Assembly (NCBI RefSeq): GCF_004698125.1
Contig: NZ_ML214297.1
Span: 2,082,891 to 2,146,890, forward strand
DNA length: 64,000 nucleotides
Reading direction: 5' to 3'
Origin: Halosimplex halophilum
GTDB lineage: Archaea; Halobacteriota; Halobacteria; Halobacteriales; Haloarculaceae
In this document: positions 16,570 through 25,749 of the stretch, piece after piece
Layout: each line of letters begins with the position of its first letter
Numbering within the stretch: the stretch's first letter is position 1
Notes under the pieces: generated by a model
Databases searched by the model: none
What the model saw: only the letters and a program-made list of their open reading frames with translations
What the model was told of the DNA's origin: nothing
Position numbers and translations under genes: made by a program

Positions 16570-17157
16570 TCACTGATCCCCGCCGAACTCCCTGTCGCCC
16601 TGGATCTTCGAGGCCTGTGGCCCGGACTGGTCCTGGTACTTCGAGCCGCGTTCCTCGCCGTAGGGCCGTTCGGCGGCCGTTTTCAGCTCCGTGAAGGTGA
16701 GCTGTGAGATGCGCATCCCCGGCGTCAGCGCGACGGGCGCGGTCCCGAGATTCGAGAGTTCGAGCGTGATCTGGCCCTTGTAGCCGGGGTCGCACAGGCC
16801 GGCGGTCGCGTGGACGACGATGGCGAGCCGGCCCAGCGAGGACCGCCCCTCGACGTGGGCGATGAGGTCGTCGGGGATCTCGACGCGCTCGCGGGTCGTC
16901 CCGAGCACGAAGTCGCCGGGGTGGAGGATGTACTCGCCGTCCTCGGGGACCTCGACGCGGTCGGTGTAGTCCTCCGTCTCCTGCTCGCTGTTGGGATGGA
17001 TACAGGGGATGTTGGCGTGCTGGAACTCCAGGAACTCCCGACCCAGCCGCAGGTCGACGCTGGCGGGCTGGATCTGGATGTCCGGGTCGTCGAGCGGTTC
17101 GACGACGAGATCCCCCGCCTCCAGGCGTCGCAGAATATCGGCGTCCGACAGTATCAT
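16570..17157 (-). CDS. dcd: dCTP deaminase
   Basis: 195 residues from [15 protein letters not shown]. Converts dCTP to dUTP (or dUMP in bifunctional forms), feeding dTTP synthesis. Hallmarks: [31 protein letters not shown] with the phosphate-binding Ser/Arg, and the catalytic-Glu strand GQITLELSN. The end, [15 protein letters not shown], is the usual C-terminal lid. The longer open frame to 17292 is rejected because the family starts with M-I-L-S-D. It stands 30 bases before the ThiR-like gene on the same strand. Confidence 0.93.
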   Translation of the reverse strand: MILSDADILRRLEAGDLVVEPLDDPDIQIQPASVDLRLGREFLEFQHANIPCIHPNSEQETEDYTDRVEVPEDGEYILHPGDFVLGTTRERVEIPDDLIAHVEGRSSLGRLAIVVHATAGLCDPGYKGQITLELSNLGTAPVALTPGMRISQLTFTELKTAAERPYGEERGSKYQDQSGPQASKIQGDREFGGDQ

Positions 17158-17288
17158 ACAGGTGTCTCTCCCCGCTGGCGTGAAAATCTCACGGTTGTCG
17201 CCGGGCCGGATCCCATCGAGGTGACGACGAACGCGGCCGGCGTCGTCGCCACGGGCTGGTCCTCGGTGGGCGAGCGGGACAGTGCCGG

Positions 17289-18788
17289 TCACCGCTCGAC
17301 GGGCTCGTAGACGAACCGCTCGACCCGGGCGGGCGTCGCCTCGGCCGGCCCCTCGTCGGCGACGGCGTAGGGGCCGACCACGACGCCGGTGAACCCGCCC
17401 GCGACCTCCGTCGCGAGGTACTTCGGGCGCGCCTCGGCGACCGGTTCGCCGTCGACGCGGAACTCGTAGGACTCGGCGGCGGCGTCGACACCGAGCGTCA
17501 CCCGCTCGCCGACCGGTTCGCGCGCGAGCACGTCGGTCGCGTCCCCGACGGTGACCCTGACCAGGGCCGTCCGGTCGTCGCCGTCACAGACGACGCCCAG
17601 TTCGTAGTGGTGCTCCTCGTCCATGACGAGCGCCAGCCCCGCCTCCTCGCCGGGGTCGGGGTCGAATACGATGTCGGCGCGGACCCGGCAGTCGAAGTGC
17701 GTCTGCCGGCGCGCGAGGAAGGTGGTCCCCTTCTCGTCGAGCGTCTCGGGGCCGCCCCGGAGGACGAGGCCGTCGCCGGTGAACGCGTAGCGGTCGCGGT
17801 CGGGCGTCCGCCGGTAGCAGAACTCGACGGGCCGTCCCTCCGCGAAGTCGGTGTCGGTGTGCTCGACGGGGTTCGGGTCGGCGTTCGCAGGGTCGGCGTC
17901 TCCCGGTAGCGCGGCCGCGTCGATCTCCGCCGGGACCTCCGCACCGTCGACGACCGGCCAGCCGTCCGCCCAGGCGACGGGCGCGAGGAACGTCTCGCGG
18001 CCGAGGTGGTGCCAGCCGGGGAAGCCGCCGCGGGGGCGGATCCCCAGGCAGACCAGCCACCAGTTGCCGTCGGCGTCGGTCACGAGGTCGGCGTGGCCCG
18101 TCGCGTGTACGTCGCGGTAGAAGTCGTCGCGGTGGGTGAGGACCGGGTTCTCGGGGTGGGGCTCGAACGGCCCCGTCGGGTCGTCGCTCCGGCCGACCGT
18201 CACCGAGTGGCCGGTGTGGGTGCCGCCCTCGGCGGCGACGAGGTAGTAGGTCCCCGCCCGCTCGTAGATGTGGGGCGCCTCGGCGTGGGGGTCCTCGTGG
18301 CCGGTCCAGACGGTGCGCCGTTCGCCCAGTTCGCCCGTCTCCGGGTCGATCTCGGCCTGCTCGATCCCGCGGTCGGTGTCGGTCGTGAAGTAGGTGAAGT
18401 AGGCGGTGTCGCCGTCCCAGAAGAGGTCAGGGTCGATGCCGGGCGCGTCGACGTACACGGGGTCGGACCACTCCCCCGCCGGGTCGTCGGCGGTGACGAG
18501 GAAGTGGCCCTCGCCGCTGGTGTTCGTCGACGTGAGGTAGAATGTGCCGTCGTGGTGGCGCAGGGTGGGCGCGAAGATCCCGCCCGAGGCCCGCGCATCG
18601 CGGGTATCCAGTTGCGACTCGCGCGCGAGCGCGTGTCCGATCGGTGCCCAGTCGACCAGGTTCTCGCTCCGGTAGAGCGGCAGCCCCGGGAAGTACCCGA
18701 AGGAGCTCGTCGCCAGGTAGAACGTCTCGCCGACCCGGCAGACCGAGGGGTCGGGGTGGAAGCCGGGCAGGACGGGGTTGGTCGGCAT
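17289..18788 (-). CDS. Glycoside hydrolase family 43 (beta-xylosidase/arabinofuranosidase-like)
   Basis: 499 residues. A five-bladed propeller domain (about 1-300) carries the family's three acids: Asp13 in GFHPDPSV, an Asp in [11 protein letters not shown], and Glu in [14 protein letters not shown]-terminal beta-sandwich (about 315-495; [16 protein letters not shown] to [14 protein letters not shown]) is of the GH43 XynB type. No signal peptide, so it should act inside the cell on imported oligosaccharides from plant or algal xylan/arabinan. No sugar transporter or other glycosidase lies beside it here. Family confident; substrate undetermined. Confidence 0.9.
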   Translation of the reverse strand: MPTNPVLPGFHPDPSVCRVGETFYLATSSFGYFPGLPLYRSENLVDWAPIGHALARESQLDTRDARASGGIFAPTLRHHDGTFYLTSTNTSGEGHFLVTADDPAGEWSDPVYVDAPGIDPDLFWDGDTAYFTYFTTDTDRGIEQAEIDPETGELGERRTVWTGHEDPHAEAPHIYERAGTYYLVAAEGGTHTGHSVTVGRSDDPTGPFEPHPENPVLTHRDDFYRDVHATGHADLVTDADGNWWLVCLGIRPRGGFPGWHHLGRETFLAPVAWADGWPVVDGAEVPAEIDAAALPGDADPANADPNPVEHTDTDFAEGRPVEFCYRRTPDRDRYAFTGDGLVLRGGPETLDEKGTTFLARRQTHFDCRVRADIVFDPDPGEEAGLALVMDEEHHYELGVVCDGDDRTALVRVTVGDATDVLAREPVGERVTLGVDAAAESYEFRVDGEPVAEARPKYLATEVAGGFTGVVVGPYAVADEGPAEATPARVERFVYEPVER

Positions 18789-18896
18789 ACCACAGCGCTC
18801 GGCGGGCCGGGTGGTAACTCCTGCGGACCCTCGTACCGCCCGGGGAGTCGGTGCGGGATAGAAAGGCAGTTACGCGCCCCCTGCCTCGGGGAGACC

Positions 18897-19235
18897 ATGA
18901 AGCAGGCCATCGTCGCCCGCGCCGACCTCGGGATGGGCGAGGGGAAACTCGCCGCGCAGGTCGCCCACGCCTCGCTCATGGCCTACGAGGACGCCGACCG
19001 GGGGGCCGCCAGCGAGTGGAAGGGGAGCGGCCAGAAGAAGGTCGTCCTCCGGGCCGACGGCGAGTCCCAGCTGTTCGAACTCGCGGACAAAGCCGAGCGC
19101 GAGGGGCTGCCCCACGCCGTCGTCCGCGACGCCGGCCACACGCAACTCGAACCGGGCACCGCCAGCGCCCTGGCCGTCGGCCCCGCCCGCGACGACCTCG
19201 TCGACAAGGTGACCGGGGACCTCTCGCTGTACTGA
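18897..19235 (+). CDS. pth2: Peptidyl-tRNA hydrolase, archaeal Pth2 type
   Basis: 112 residues. Releases tRNA from prematurely dropped peptidyl-tRNA. Pth2 features: [26 protein letters not shown] (conserved Lys and Gln-x-x-H), [16 protein letters not shown], and [21 protein letters not shown]. Length is normal for the family. Followed two bases later by a strong hairpin. In many archaea pth2 neighbours translation or truD genes; here it precedes the proteasome operon. Confidence 0.95.
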   Translation: MKQAIVARADLGMGEGKLAAQVAHASLMAYEDADRGAASEWKGSGQKKVVLRADGESQLFELADKAEREGLPHAVVRDAGHTQLEPGTASALAVGPARDDLVDKVTGDLSLY

Positions 19236-19236
19236 A

Positions 19237-19260
19237 ACCACGCGACCACGGTCGCGTGGT
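19237..19260 (+). terminator. Hairpin after pth2
   Basis: Perfect 11-base stem ACCACGCGACC / GGTCGCGTGGT with a two-base loop, starting two bases after the stop codon. No T-run follows directly. Likely an RNA 3' end or stability structure separating pth2 from the psmA promoter. Confidence 0.6.
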
Positions 19261-19289
19261 CGGTCGTCCGACTCGCACAACCGGCAAGT

Positions 19290-19299
19290 GTTTTTATAC
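19290..19299 (+). promoter_or_regulatory. TATA box of the proteasome operon
   Basis: GTTTTTATAC about 50 bases before the psmA ATG, predicting a short leader of roughly 20-25 bases. Confidence 0.55.
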
Positions 19300-19345
19300 G
19301 ACTATCCCTAACCCCAGGTTAGTCACGACGACTCAGTGACGCACT

Positions 19346-20092
19346 ATGCAGGATCAGAACCAGCAGGCGTACGACCGCGGGACCTCGATCTTCTCGCCGG
19401 ACGGACGCCTCTATCAGGTCGAGTACGCTCGGGAGGCGATCAAGCGCGGCACCGCCAGCGTCGGGGTTCGGACCGCCGACGGCGTGGTGCTCGCCGCGGA
19501 CCGCCAGGTTCGCTCGCCGCTCGTCGAGCAGGAGAGCATCGAGAAACTCCACCGCGTCGACGACCACATCGCGGTCGCGAGCGCGGGCCACGTCGCCGAC
19601 GCGCGCCAGCTCGTCGACTTCGCGCGCGAGCAGGCGCAGGTCAACCGCCTGCGCTACGACGAACCGATCGGCGTGGAGGCGCTGGCCAAGGAGGTCACCG
19701 ACTACATCCAGCAGTACACCCAGAGCGGCGGCGTCCGCCCGTTCGGCGTGGCGCTGGCCATCGGCGGCGTCGACCCCGACGGTACGCCGAAGCTCTTCGA
19801 GACGGACCCCTCCGGGACCCCCTACGAGTGGCAGGCGACCGCCATCGGCGGGAACCGCGAGCGGCTCATGGGCTTTCTCGAAGACGAGTACCGCGACGGC
19901 ATGGACCTCGACGCCGGGGTCGCTCTCGCGCTGGAGGCGATCGGCGAGGGCGATGAGGACGGCGCGGTCGACGCCGGGGCGGTCGAGGTGACCGTGGTCG
20001 ACACCGAGACCCATCGCGTCCGCTCGCTGGCGCCGGACGAGATCGAGTCACACCTCGCCGACCTGGACCTCGGAGGTGCGACCGATGAGTAG
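19346..20092 (+). CDS. psmA: Proteasome alpha subunit
   Basis: 248 residues. Forms the outer, gate-controlling rings of the 20S proteasome. Typical N-terminal gate and signature YDRGTSIFSPDGRLYQVEYAREAIKRGT, then VGVRTADGVVLAADRQVRSPL. The C-terminus is acidic with a final helix; no clear HbYX-type feature is expected in the core subunit. Overlaps psmB by eight bases, so the subunits are translated together. Confidence 0.97.
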   Translation: MQDQNQQAYDRGTSIFSPDGRLYQVEYAREAIKRGTASVGVRTADGVVLAADRQVRSPLVEQESIEKLHRVDDHIAVASAGHVADARQLVDFAREQAQVNRLRYDEPIGVEALAKEVTDYIQQYTQSGGVRPFGVALAIGGVDPDGTPKLFETDPSGTPYEWQATAIGGNRERLMGFLEDEYRDGMDLDAGVALALEAIGEGDEDGAVDAGAVEVTVVDTETHRVRSLAPDEIESHLADLDLGGATDE

Positions 20093-20840
20093 ATTCACCG
20101 ACCCGCTGACCGGCGACGACGCGGTCGGCGACCCGACTGCGCCGGAACTCACTGACGGGTTCGGCGGCGGCGACCACTCCGGCGGAGCGAGCGGAGCCGG
20201 CAACGCCCGGACCCGCGACGAGGACGCGGTCAACAAGACGGGGACGACCACCGTCGGCATCGCCACCGAGGACGGGGTCGTCGTCGCGACGGACATGCGC
20301 GCCTCGCTGGGCGGGCGGTTCGTCTCGAACAAGTCCGTCCAGAAGGTCGAGCAGATCCACCCGACGGCCGCGCTGACGCTCGTCGGCTCCGTCGGCGGCG
20401 CCCAATCGTTCATCCGGACGCTCCGCTCGGAGGCAGACCTCTACGAGGTGCGCAAGGGCGAGCCGATGAGCGTTCACGCGCTGGCGACGATGGCGGGCAA
20501 CTTCGCCCGCGGCGGCCCGTTCTTCGCGATCAATCCGGTCCTCGGCGGCGTCGACGACGAGGGCAGCCACGTCTACTCCATCGACCCCGCCGGCGGAGTC
20601 ATGGCCGACGACTACACCGTCACGGGTTCGGGAATGCAGCTCGCCTACGGGGCCATCGAGGGCGCGTACGACCGCGAGATGAGCCTGGCCGACGCGCGGG
20701 ACCTGGCGGTGCGGGCCGTCGAGGCCGCCAGCGAGCGCGACACGGGCTCGGGCAACGGCGTCTACGTCGCCGAGGTCACCGCCGAGGGCGTCGACATCGA
20801 GGGGTTCGACGACACCGCCGCGGCGCTCGAGGAGCGGTAA
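20085..20840 (+). CDS. psmB: Proteasome beta subunit precursor
   Basis: 251 residues. Catalytic subunit of the 20S proteasome, made as a precursor. A 53-residue acidic/Gly-rich propeptide ends at Gly53 in NKTG-TTTVG; self-cleavage exposes Thr54 as the N-terminal nucleophile. Also seen: the catalytic Asp in VATDMRASLG (Thr1 + 16), Lys in RFVSNKSVQKV (Thr1 + 32/33 region), and the SGMQLAYGAIEGAYD segment. ATG at 20085 is inside the end of psmA. A start three codons earlier (20076) is possible but would lengthen the overlap. Confidence 0.96.
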   Translation: MSRFTDPLTGDDAVGDPTAPELTDGFGGGDHSGGASGAGNARTRDEDAVNKTGTTTVGIATEDGVVVATDMRASLGGRFVSNKSVQKVEQIHPTAALTLVGSVGGAQSFIRTLRSEADLYEVRKGEPMSVHALATMAGNFARGGPFFAINPVLGGVDDEGSHVYSIDPAGGVMADDYTVTGSGMQLAYGAIEGAYDREMSLADARDLAVRAVEAASERDTGSGNGVYVAEVTAEGVDIEGFDDTAAALEER

Positions 20841-20972
20841 CCGGGGACAGGGACGCGGCCGCGACGGTTCCGCGGTCCGCCGACTCCGCGCCCGACCCTC
20901 TTGCGACCCGGAGGTTCTGTGACGGCCCGGCCCGCGACCCACCCGTTTCGGAGGCGCGCGAGCGGCGACCGT

Positions 20973-21245
20973 TCAGTTGTTGAGGAAGTAGACCTGTTTG
21001 CGGGCGTCGTGGAAGCTGTAGCGCGAGCCCACGAGGCCGGACTCTTCGAGACGGTTCAGCGCGTAGCGGACGGTCCGGTCGGGCAGCAGCGACTCCTCGG
21101 CCAGCTGGCCCTGCGACAGCGGCGCGTCCGTCTCCAGTACCTTCGCCACCAGCTTCGCGCTCGGGGGGAGCTCGCGGAGCCGCTCGCGGAACTCCGCCTC
21201 ACCCAGCGCCTCCTCCGCTGCGGACTCGTCTATCGTCGTGCTCAT
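20973..21245 (-). CDS. Small winged-helix (MarR/ArsR-like) regulator
   Basis: 90 residues. A single winged-helix domain spans about 28-85: LPPSAKLVAKVLETDAPLSQ, then LLPDRTVRYALNRLEESGLV as the recognition helix, and a wing SRYSFHDARKQVYFLN. The family is abundant in haloarchaea and mostly unassigned. CTTTTACC, 25-32 bases upstream, is a reasonable TATA box and supports this start. It converges with psmB. Confidence 0.82.
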   Translation of the reverse strand: MSTTIDESAAEEALGEAEFRERLRELPPSAKLVAKVLETDAPLSQGQLAEESLLPDRTVRYALNRLEESGLVGSRYSFHDARKQVYFLNN

Positions 21246-21449
21246 GTCTCCCCGTCTCGCGAGGGTACTGGTAAAAGTTGGCTATATGGGTGACCATACA
21301 GTCCAAACCATATAAGGAGACCTATTATTTCTGCCCGTTCGTCGAACGCGTCGCCGGCAGGCGACGGTCTCGGCCGGATTCGCCGCGGACAAAGCGGACG
21401 CGGTCGCCCCGGGCCACACGTTTTCGTCGCTGTGGACCGACGGTCCGGT

Positions 21450-21860
21450 ATGGCGTCGATCCCGGAGTCGTACCACGAACTGTTCGACAAGGAGACGTAC
21501 GCCCACTTCGCGACGCTGACGCCGGAGGGGTTCCCACACGTCACGCCCGTCTGGGTCGACTACGACCCCGAGGACGACCGGGTCCTGGTCAACACGGCGC
21601 GAAGCCGTCGGAAAGAGCGCAACGTGCGCGAGGACCCCCGGGTCGGCGTGAGCATGGTCGACCCCGACGACGCGTACCGCTACCTGTCGGTGATCGGCGA
21701 GGTGACGGCGCTGACCGAGGACGGCGCCGAGGCCCACATCGACGAACTCGCGGCCCGGTACCTGGGCGTGGACACCTACCCCAGCTACGACGACGACCCC
21801 GGCCCCCGGGTGATCGTCGAGATCAGACCCGACGAGGTGTTCGCGTCGGACGTCTCGTAG
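21450..21860 (+). CDS. Pyridoxamine 5'-phosphate oxidase-like (PPOX/FDOR) protein
   Basis: 136 residues, a split beta-barrel flavin/F420-binding fold: AHFATLTPEGFPHVTPVWVDYD, LVNTARSRRKERNVREDPRVGVSMVDPD, and YLSVIGEVTALTEDGAEAHID. This shape matches the F420-dependent PPOX class common in haloarchaea (quinone or other reductases, or F420-binding proteins without a known substrate). ATG chosen at the start of the family alignment. The 204-base gap before it contains AT-rich boxes on both strands. Confidence 0.85.
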   Translation: MASIPESYHELFDKETYAHFATLTPEGFPHVTPVWVDYDPEDDRVLVNTARSRRKERNVREDPRVGVSMVDPDDAYRYLSVIGEVTALTEDGAEAHIDELAARYLGVDTYPSYDDDPGPRVIVEIRPDEVFASDVS

Positions 21861-21966
21861 CGACCCCGGCGGTGAGCGACCGGCGGTCGGTGGCGCGGCC
21901 GACGGCGCGTCCGCCCGCGAGGTTTTCAGTACTCTTTTGGCCCCTGCGGAGGGAAATCCCGGTATC

Positions 21967-22677
21967 GTGAAGGGTCAGGAGTGGTACCAGCAGGAAACTG
22001 TCGTCGAGTCCTACGAGGACAAACGCTTCTCCCGCGGCGGGGGTCGGCTCACCGACCGGCTGGAGAAGGAGGCGGTCGGCGAGGCGCTCGCGCCCGTCGA
22101 GGACAGGAAGATACTCGAGATCGCCTGCGGCACCGGCCGGTTCTCGGTGATGCTCGCCCAGCAGGGGGCGGACGTGGTCGGACTCGACATCTCGGCGCCG
22201 ATGCTCGGCGAGGGCCGCCGGAAGGCCCGCCAGGCCGGCGTCGACGACCACCTGGAGTTCCTGCGCGGGGACGCCGCCCGCCTCCCGTTCCCGGACGACC
22301 ACTTCGACTCCGTGTTCGCCATCCGCTTTTTCCACCTCGTCGACGAGCCCGAGCGGTACCTCCGCGAGCTGGCCCGCGTCTCCAGCGACCAGGTCGTCTT
22401 CGAGACGTACAACCGCTTCTCCGGCCGGTCGCTGTACAACTGGGCGCTCCCGATGGGGTCGCGGCTCTACTCCCGCCGGGAGGTCGACGGGATGCTCGCG
22501 GCCGCCGACCTGCGGCTGACCGACGAGACCCACGAGTTCGTCGTCCCGTTCGGCCTCTACCGCAAGCTCCCCGGCGGCGTCGCGAAGGCCTTCCGCAGCG
22601 TCGAGGAGGGGCTCGACCGCACGCCGCTTGGCGACAGCCTCGCCTCGATCTCCTACTGGGACGCCACCGTCGAGTAG
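21967..22677 (+). CDS. Class I SAM-dependent methyltransferase
   Basis: About 236 residues from a GTG (VKGQEWYQQETVVESYEDKRF). Motif I ILEIACGTGRFSVMLAQQG, motif II VVGLDISAPMLGEGRRKA, post-motif FDSVFAIRFFHLVDEP. It resembles UbiE/Coq5-like enzymes with a C-terminal RKLPGGVAKAFRSVEEGL segment. The start is uncertain: an upstream start at 21937 is open but reads through non-family sequence. It precedes a glycosyltransferase by 81 bases, so both may modify the same surface lipid or glycan (weak inference). Confidence 0.83.
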   Translation: MKGQEWYQQETVVESYEDKRFSRGGGRLTDRLEKEAVGEALAPVEDRKILEIACGTGRFSVMLAQQGADVVGLDISAPMLGEGRRKARQAGVDDHLEFLRGDAARLPFPDDHFDSVFAIRFFHLVDEPERYLRELARVSSDQVVFETYNRFSGRSLYNWALPMGSRLYSRREVDGMLAAADLRLTDETHEFVVPFGLYRKLPGGVAKAFRSVEEGLDRTPLGDSLASISYWDATVE

Positions 22678-22727
22678 CGCGTCCGGGCACCGTGGTTCGC
22701 CGTCGCAGGGCCCGCTCGTCCCACGAC

Positions 22728-22735
22728 TTTTATAC
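22728..22735 (+). promoter_or_regulatory. TATA box of the GT2 gene at 22759
   Basis: TTTTATAC about 28 bases before the ATG; a leaderless transcript is expected. Confidence 0.55.
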
Positions 22736-22758
22736 GCGTCGAGTCTGCTACGGACTGT

Positions 22759-23661
22759 ATGCAGCTCTCGGTGGTGGTTCCGACGCTCGACGGCCGGGAG
22801 CAACTCGCCCGGACGCTCGACGCGCTGGCCGCGCACGTCCCCGCGGCCGAGGTGGTGGTCGTCAACGGGCCGTCGACCGACGGGACGACCGGGATGGTCC
22901 GCGAGCGCGACGACGTGGACGTGCTCGTCGAGGTCGCCGACCGCACCGTCACCGCCGCGCGCAACGCCGGCATCGAGCAGACCACCGGCGACGCCGTCGC
23001 GCTGGTCGACCAGGGGCTGGCCGTCACCGACGAGTGGCACGACGCGCTCGTCGCCGGCCTCGACGAGGCCGACGTGGTCTCCGGCCCGGTCCACGAGCGG
23101 CTGCGCGGCGGGATGACCACCGAGGAGGTCGAGTCCGACGCGCTCGCCGGCCGCGAGGTCACCTACTTCAACGGCGGCAACGTCGCCTTCTCGCGGGCGG
23201 CCCTGGACGCGCTGGACGGCTTCGACGAGTACCTCGAGATCGGCAGCGCCCGCGACGGCGCCCACCGGCTCGCGAACCTCGACTACGCCGTCACCTGGCA
23301 GTCCGGGATGGGCGTCGCCCGCGAGGTCGGCGCCGACGGCGGCGGGCCGACCAGCGACCCCGGCTGGAAGTACCGCTCGCTTTCCTACCGCCTCGTCAAG
23401 AACTACGGCGTCCGCCCGCGCGTGGCCGCGCGGATGGTCGCCCACGCCGGCCGCGACGCCCTCGACTCGCTGCGGGACGTGGCCCGCGGCGACGGCACGC
23501 CCTCGAACTGGCTCACCACCGGCCGGGACGTGCTCTCCGGGCTCGCCGTCGGCGCCAAGGACGGCGCCTGGGCGCGCCTGCTCGACCGCTCCCCCCGCCG
23601 TAACCCCTACGGCCGCTCGGCCCGCTCGGAGCGGGCCGTCGCCGTCTACGACCGCCGCTGA
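22759..23661 (+). CDS. Family 2 glycosyltransferase
   Basis: 300 residues, cytosolic GT-A fold. MQLSVVVPTLDGREQLARTL is the first nucleotide-binding strand; VVVNGPSTDGT contains the first acidic motif; DAVALVDQGLAVTDEWHDAL stands where the usual DxD (metal-binding) lies and reads as VDQG, a weak version; YFNGGNVAFSRAAL and DGFDEYLEIGSARDGAHRLANL are the acceptor region. No membrane segments. It probably transfers a sugar to a lipid-linked or protein-linked glycan. Followed by a 670-base gene-free stretch containing a long repeat. Confidence 0.87.
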   Translation: MQLSVVVPTLDGREQLARTLDALAAHVPAAEVVVVNGPSTDGTTGMVRERDDVDVLVEVADRTVTAARNAGIEQTTGDAVALVDQGLAVTDEWHDALVAGLDEADVVSGPVHERLRGGMTTEEVESDALAGREVTYFNGGNVAFSRAALDALDGFDEYLEIGSARDGAHRLANLDYAVTWQSGMGVAREVGADGGGPTSDPGWKYRSLSYRLVKNYGVRPRVAARMVAHAGRDALDSLRDVARGDGTPSNWLTTGRDVLSGLAVGAKDGAWARLLDRSPRRNPYGRSARSERAVAVYDRR

Positions 23662-23733
23662 CCGATCCCCCGTCGAACGCCGGAGAGCGAGACCCGTCGA
23701 ACCACTCGACAGCCACGCGTGACGAATCCGTGT

Positions 23734-24290
23734 GAGCAGCGGGTGCGGTGCGAGCAGCGGGTGCGGTGCGGTCGGCGCGCGCTGGAGCGCGCTCTCGTGC
23801 GCGCGACCGTAGCCGCGCGAGGTCTTCGTGAACTGTGAACGAAGGCTCGTCGGAGCGTGCTCCGACGGTGGATGAGCGACCGCGGGGAGTGAATCGGCTG
23901 GGGAGGTTCGTGGCCCGTTGCGGTGCTGTGCGGGGCGGTCGCGGCGCGGTCGCGGCGCGGTCGCGGCGCGGTCGCTGTCCTGATGGAGTGAACGGGCGAG
24001 GCGTGCTCGCGTTTATATAGTCGCCTGAGCGGGCACTATCCGCGCGGTGCGAGGCGCGTGGCGCCTCGAAGCGAACGGCTGTGGCGTGAGCGGGCGGTGC
24101 GGAGAGCGCGGATATCCCGCCTCAGCGACCGCGAGCGCACCGAGGGCTTTCATCGCTTGCTGTCCCAGGTAGTCGATTCAGAGCAAGCGCGCCGAGGGCG
24201 TTCAGCGCACACCGTCGAGTGCGGTGACGACTCCAGCTAGCGAGCGCGCCGAAGGCGTTCATCGCCTGCCGTCTCCTGCGGGGGACACGA
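23734..24290 (+). repeat. Long dispersed intergenic repeat, copy A
   Basis: Fills most of the gene-free gap 23662-24333. In order: an 18-base tandem (GAGCAGCGGGTGCGGTGC twice); GTCGGCGCGCGCT; CGAGGTCTTCGTGAACTGTG; a perfect hairpin at 23848-23867; a core GAATCGGCTGGGGAGG; four 11-base units of GCGGTCGCGGC; AGTCGCCTGAGCG; then three degenerate units of the form GAGCGC(A/G)CCGAGGGCTTTCATCG ending near 24290. The same blocks in the same order occur reversed at 37036-37600 and partly at 25750-26081. Small open frames inside shift between copies, so it is most likely non-coding. GTTTATATAG at 24011-24020 is a possible internal TATA box seen only in this copy. Confidence 0.8.
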
Positions 24291-24333
24291 CCGACGCTCA
24301 GCAAGTCAGCTCCGGGACAATCACCCAAACTCC

Positions 24334-25155
24334 CTATCCGTCGCCGGCGGGTGCGAGCGCGTCGAAGACGCGGCCGGGGTTGTTCGAGAAGACCTTGGTC
24401 ATGGCGTCCTCGGGCACGTCGAGGGTCAGCACTTCCATGACGGCGACGTTGGGGTGGGCGGCGGGCGAGCCGCTGCCGAAGCAGACGCGGTCGGGGTGTT
24501 CCATGATCGCCCGCTCCAGCGGGTCGCGGTAGCGGACGAAGCTCGTGTCCAGGTACAGCGACGAGGCGGCGTCCAGCAGGTCGATGCTGCGCTCCATCAG
24601 CTCCCGGTCGAGCGGGTGGCCGCCGAAGTGCGCGAGCACGACCGGGAAGTCGTACTCAAGCAGCGTCGCCTCGACGGCCTCCGGGGGGAATCCGCGGCCG
24701 CCGTGGACGACGGTCGGCAGCCCCACCTCGTCGAGTTGCGCCAGCACCTCCTCGTCGGGGAGGCCGTCGCGGGCGGGGTGGAGCTTGAACCCGACGAAGC
24801 GGTCGTCGTAGGCGTACTGCTCGACGTCCCCGGGGGAGGTGTGGTGGTCCCCCCGGCGGGCGGTGAGGTTCCGCAGTTTCGCGGCGGTCGTGTCGGCGGG
24901 GTCGCGGGCGCCGTTGATGCGGGCGACCGCGACGAACGGCCGGCCGACGCTCATCCGCGCGACGGCGTTGTTCGCCGGCAGGTAGTTGCCCTCGCGTGCG
25001 CTCGGGAACACGAGCGACCGCACGACGCCGGCCTGGTGCATCTCCCGCTCCAGCCGCTCGGGGTCGCCCAGCCCCTCCCGCTGGCGCCGGTCCTCGTCCG
25101 GCTCCAGCCGCGCGTGCACGTCGACCACCCGGAACCCGTGCTCCAGCTCCAGCAT
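24334..25155 (-). CDS. Amidohydrolase-family (metal-dependent TIM-barrel) protein
   Basis: 273 residues similar to the amidohydrolase-2 family. Elements: VVDVHARLEPD (the usual HxH reads HAR, so the second His is absent), VGFKLHPARDGLPDEEVL, GLPTVVHGGRG, PVVLAHFGGHPLD and RVCFGSGSPAAHPN, where active enzymes have the FGSDxP Asp. Loss of the second N-terminal His and of the terminal Asp suggests a changed metal site. ATTTTAACC-like TATA sequence (GTTTTAACC) stands about 25 bases upstream of the ATG. Substrate unknown. Confidence 0.8.
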   Translation of the reverse strand: MLELEHGFRVVDVHARLEPDEDRRQREGLGDPERLEREMHQAGVVRSLVFPSAREGNYLPANNAVARMSVGRPFVAVARINGARDPADTTAAKLRNLTARRGDHHTSPGDVEQYAYDDRFVGFKLHPARDGLPDEEVLAQLDEVGLPTVVHGGRGFPPEAVEATLLEYDFPVVLAHFGGHPLDRELMERSIDLLDAASSLYLDTSFVRYRDPLERAIMEHPDRVCFGSGSPAAHPNVAVMEVLTLDVPEDAMTKVFSNNPGRVFDALAPAGDG

Positions 25156-25244
25156 TCACCCTACCATGTGTGGACGTGGTTAAAACGGTTGTCGGAGCGA
25201 GCGAGGCGGTGGTCGGATCGGTGTTCGGACCGGTCCTGGTCGCG

Positions 25245-25673
25245 TCACCCGGTGAGCCGTCTGGAGAGCCGTCCGAGAGCGAATCCGGCCGTCCCCGCGA
25301 GACACGCGTAGACGCCGGCGAGAAGCAGGTAGCCCCCGACGATGACCCACATATGGCCCGCGAATATCCCCGGGCGGGAGTGCGGAACGACGTACGCGGT
25401 GACGAGGACGAACTCGACCCCGATACAGCTCGCCAGCCCGAATCCGGAGTAGCTGACGACCAGACCGACCGAGACCGCTACGAGCCCTTCGACGGGGAAC
25501 GACCCAGGGACCACGACGAGCGGGATTCGCAGTCCCGACCGGAACGTGGGTGAGACGGTCGCGCTCCGCACCAGCCAGATGGCGACCGCCGCGCAGATCG
25601 TGGCGTTCCAGAGCTGGCGGCTGTGTCGCTCGTCGGTCTCGAACACCCAGGACGGGAGGATCCGGCCGGACAC
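25245..25673 (-). CDS. Hypothetical four-helix membrane protein
   Basis: 142 residues from a GTG. Four hydrophobic segments: WNATICAAVAIWLVRSA, LVAVSVGLVVSYSGFGLA, GVEFVLVTAYVV and MWVIVGGYLLLAGVYACLAG. No family recognised. The start lacks a clear TATA box, but the membrane pattern supports a real gene. It lies between the amidohydrolase (same strand, 90 bases downstream) and repeat copy B. Possibly haloarchaea-specific. Confidence 0.55.
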   Translation of the reverse strand: MSGRILPSWVFETDERHSRQLWNATICAAVAIWLVRSATVSPTFRSGLRIPLVVVPGSFPVEGLVAVSVGLVVSYSGFGLASCIGVEFVLVTAYVVPHSRPGIFAGHMWVIVGGYLLLAGVYACLAGTAGFALGRLSRRLTG

Positions 25674-25749
25674 GGACGGTGTGATTCCACCCGTTCGTTG
25701 TAGTTCTTCTGTGCATCACGACCGGGAACACTCGGTCGCGGTGACCGCC

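Noticed and set aside
23835-24240. Short open frames inside repeat copy A (61 and 60 codons)
   Set aside because: Equivalent stretches in copies B and C end at different points and shift frame, and show no domain; better explained as non-coding repeat.
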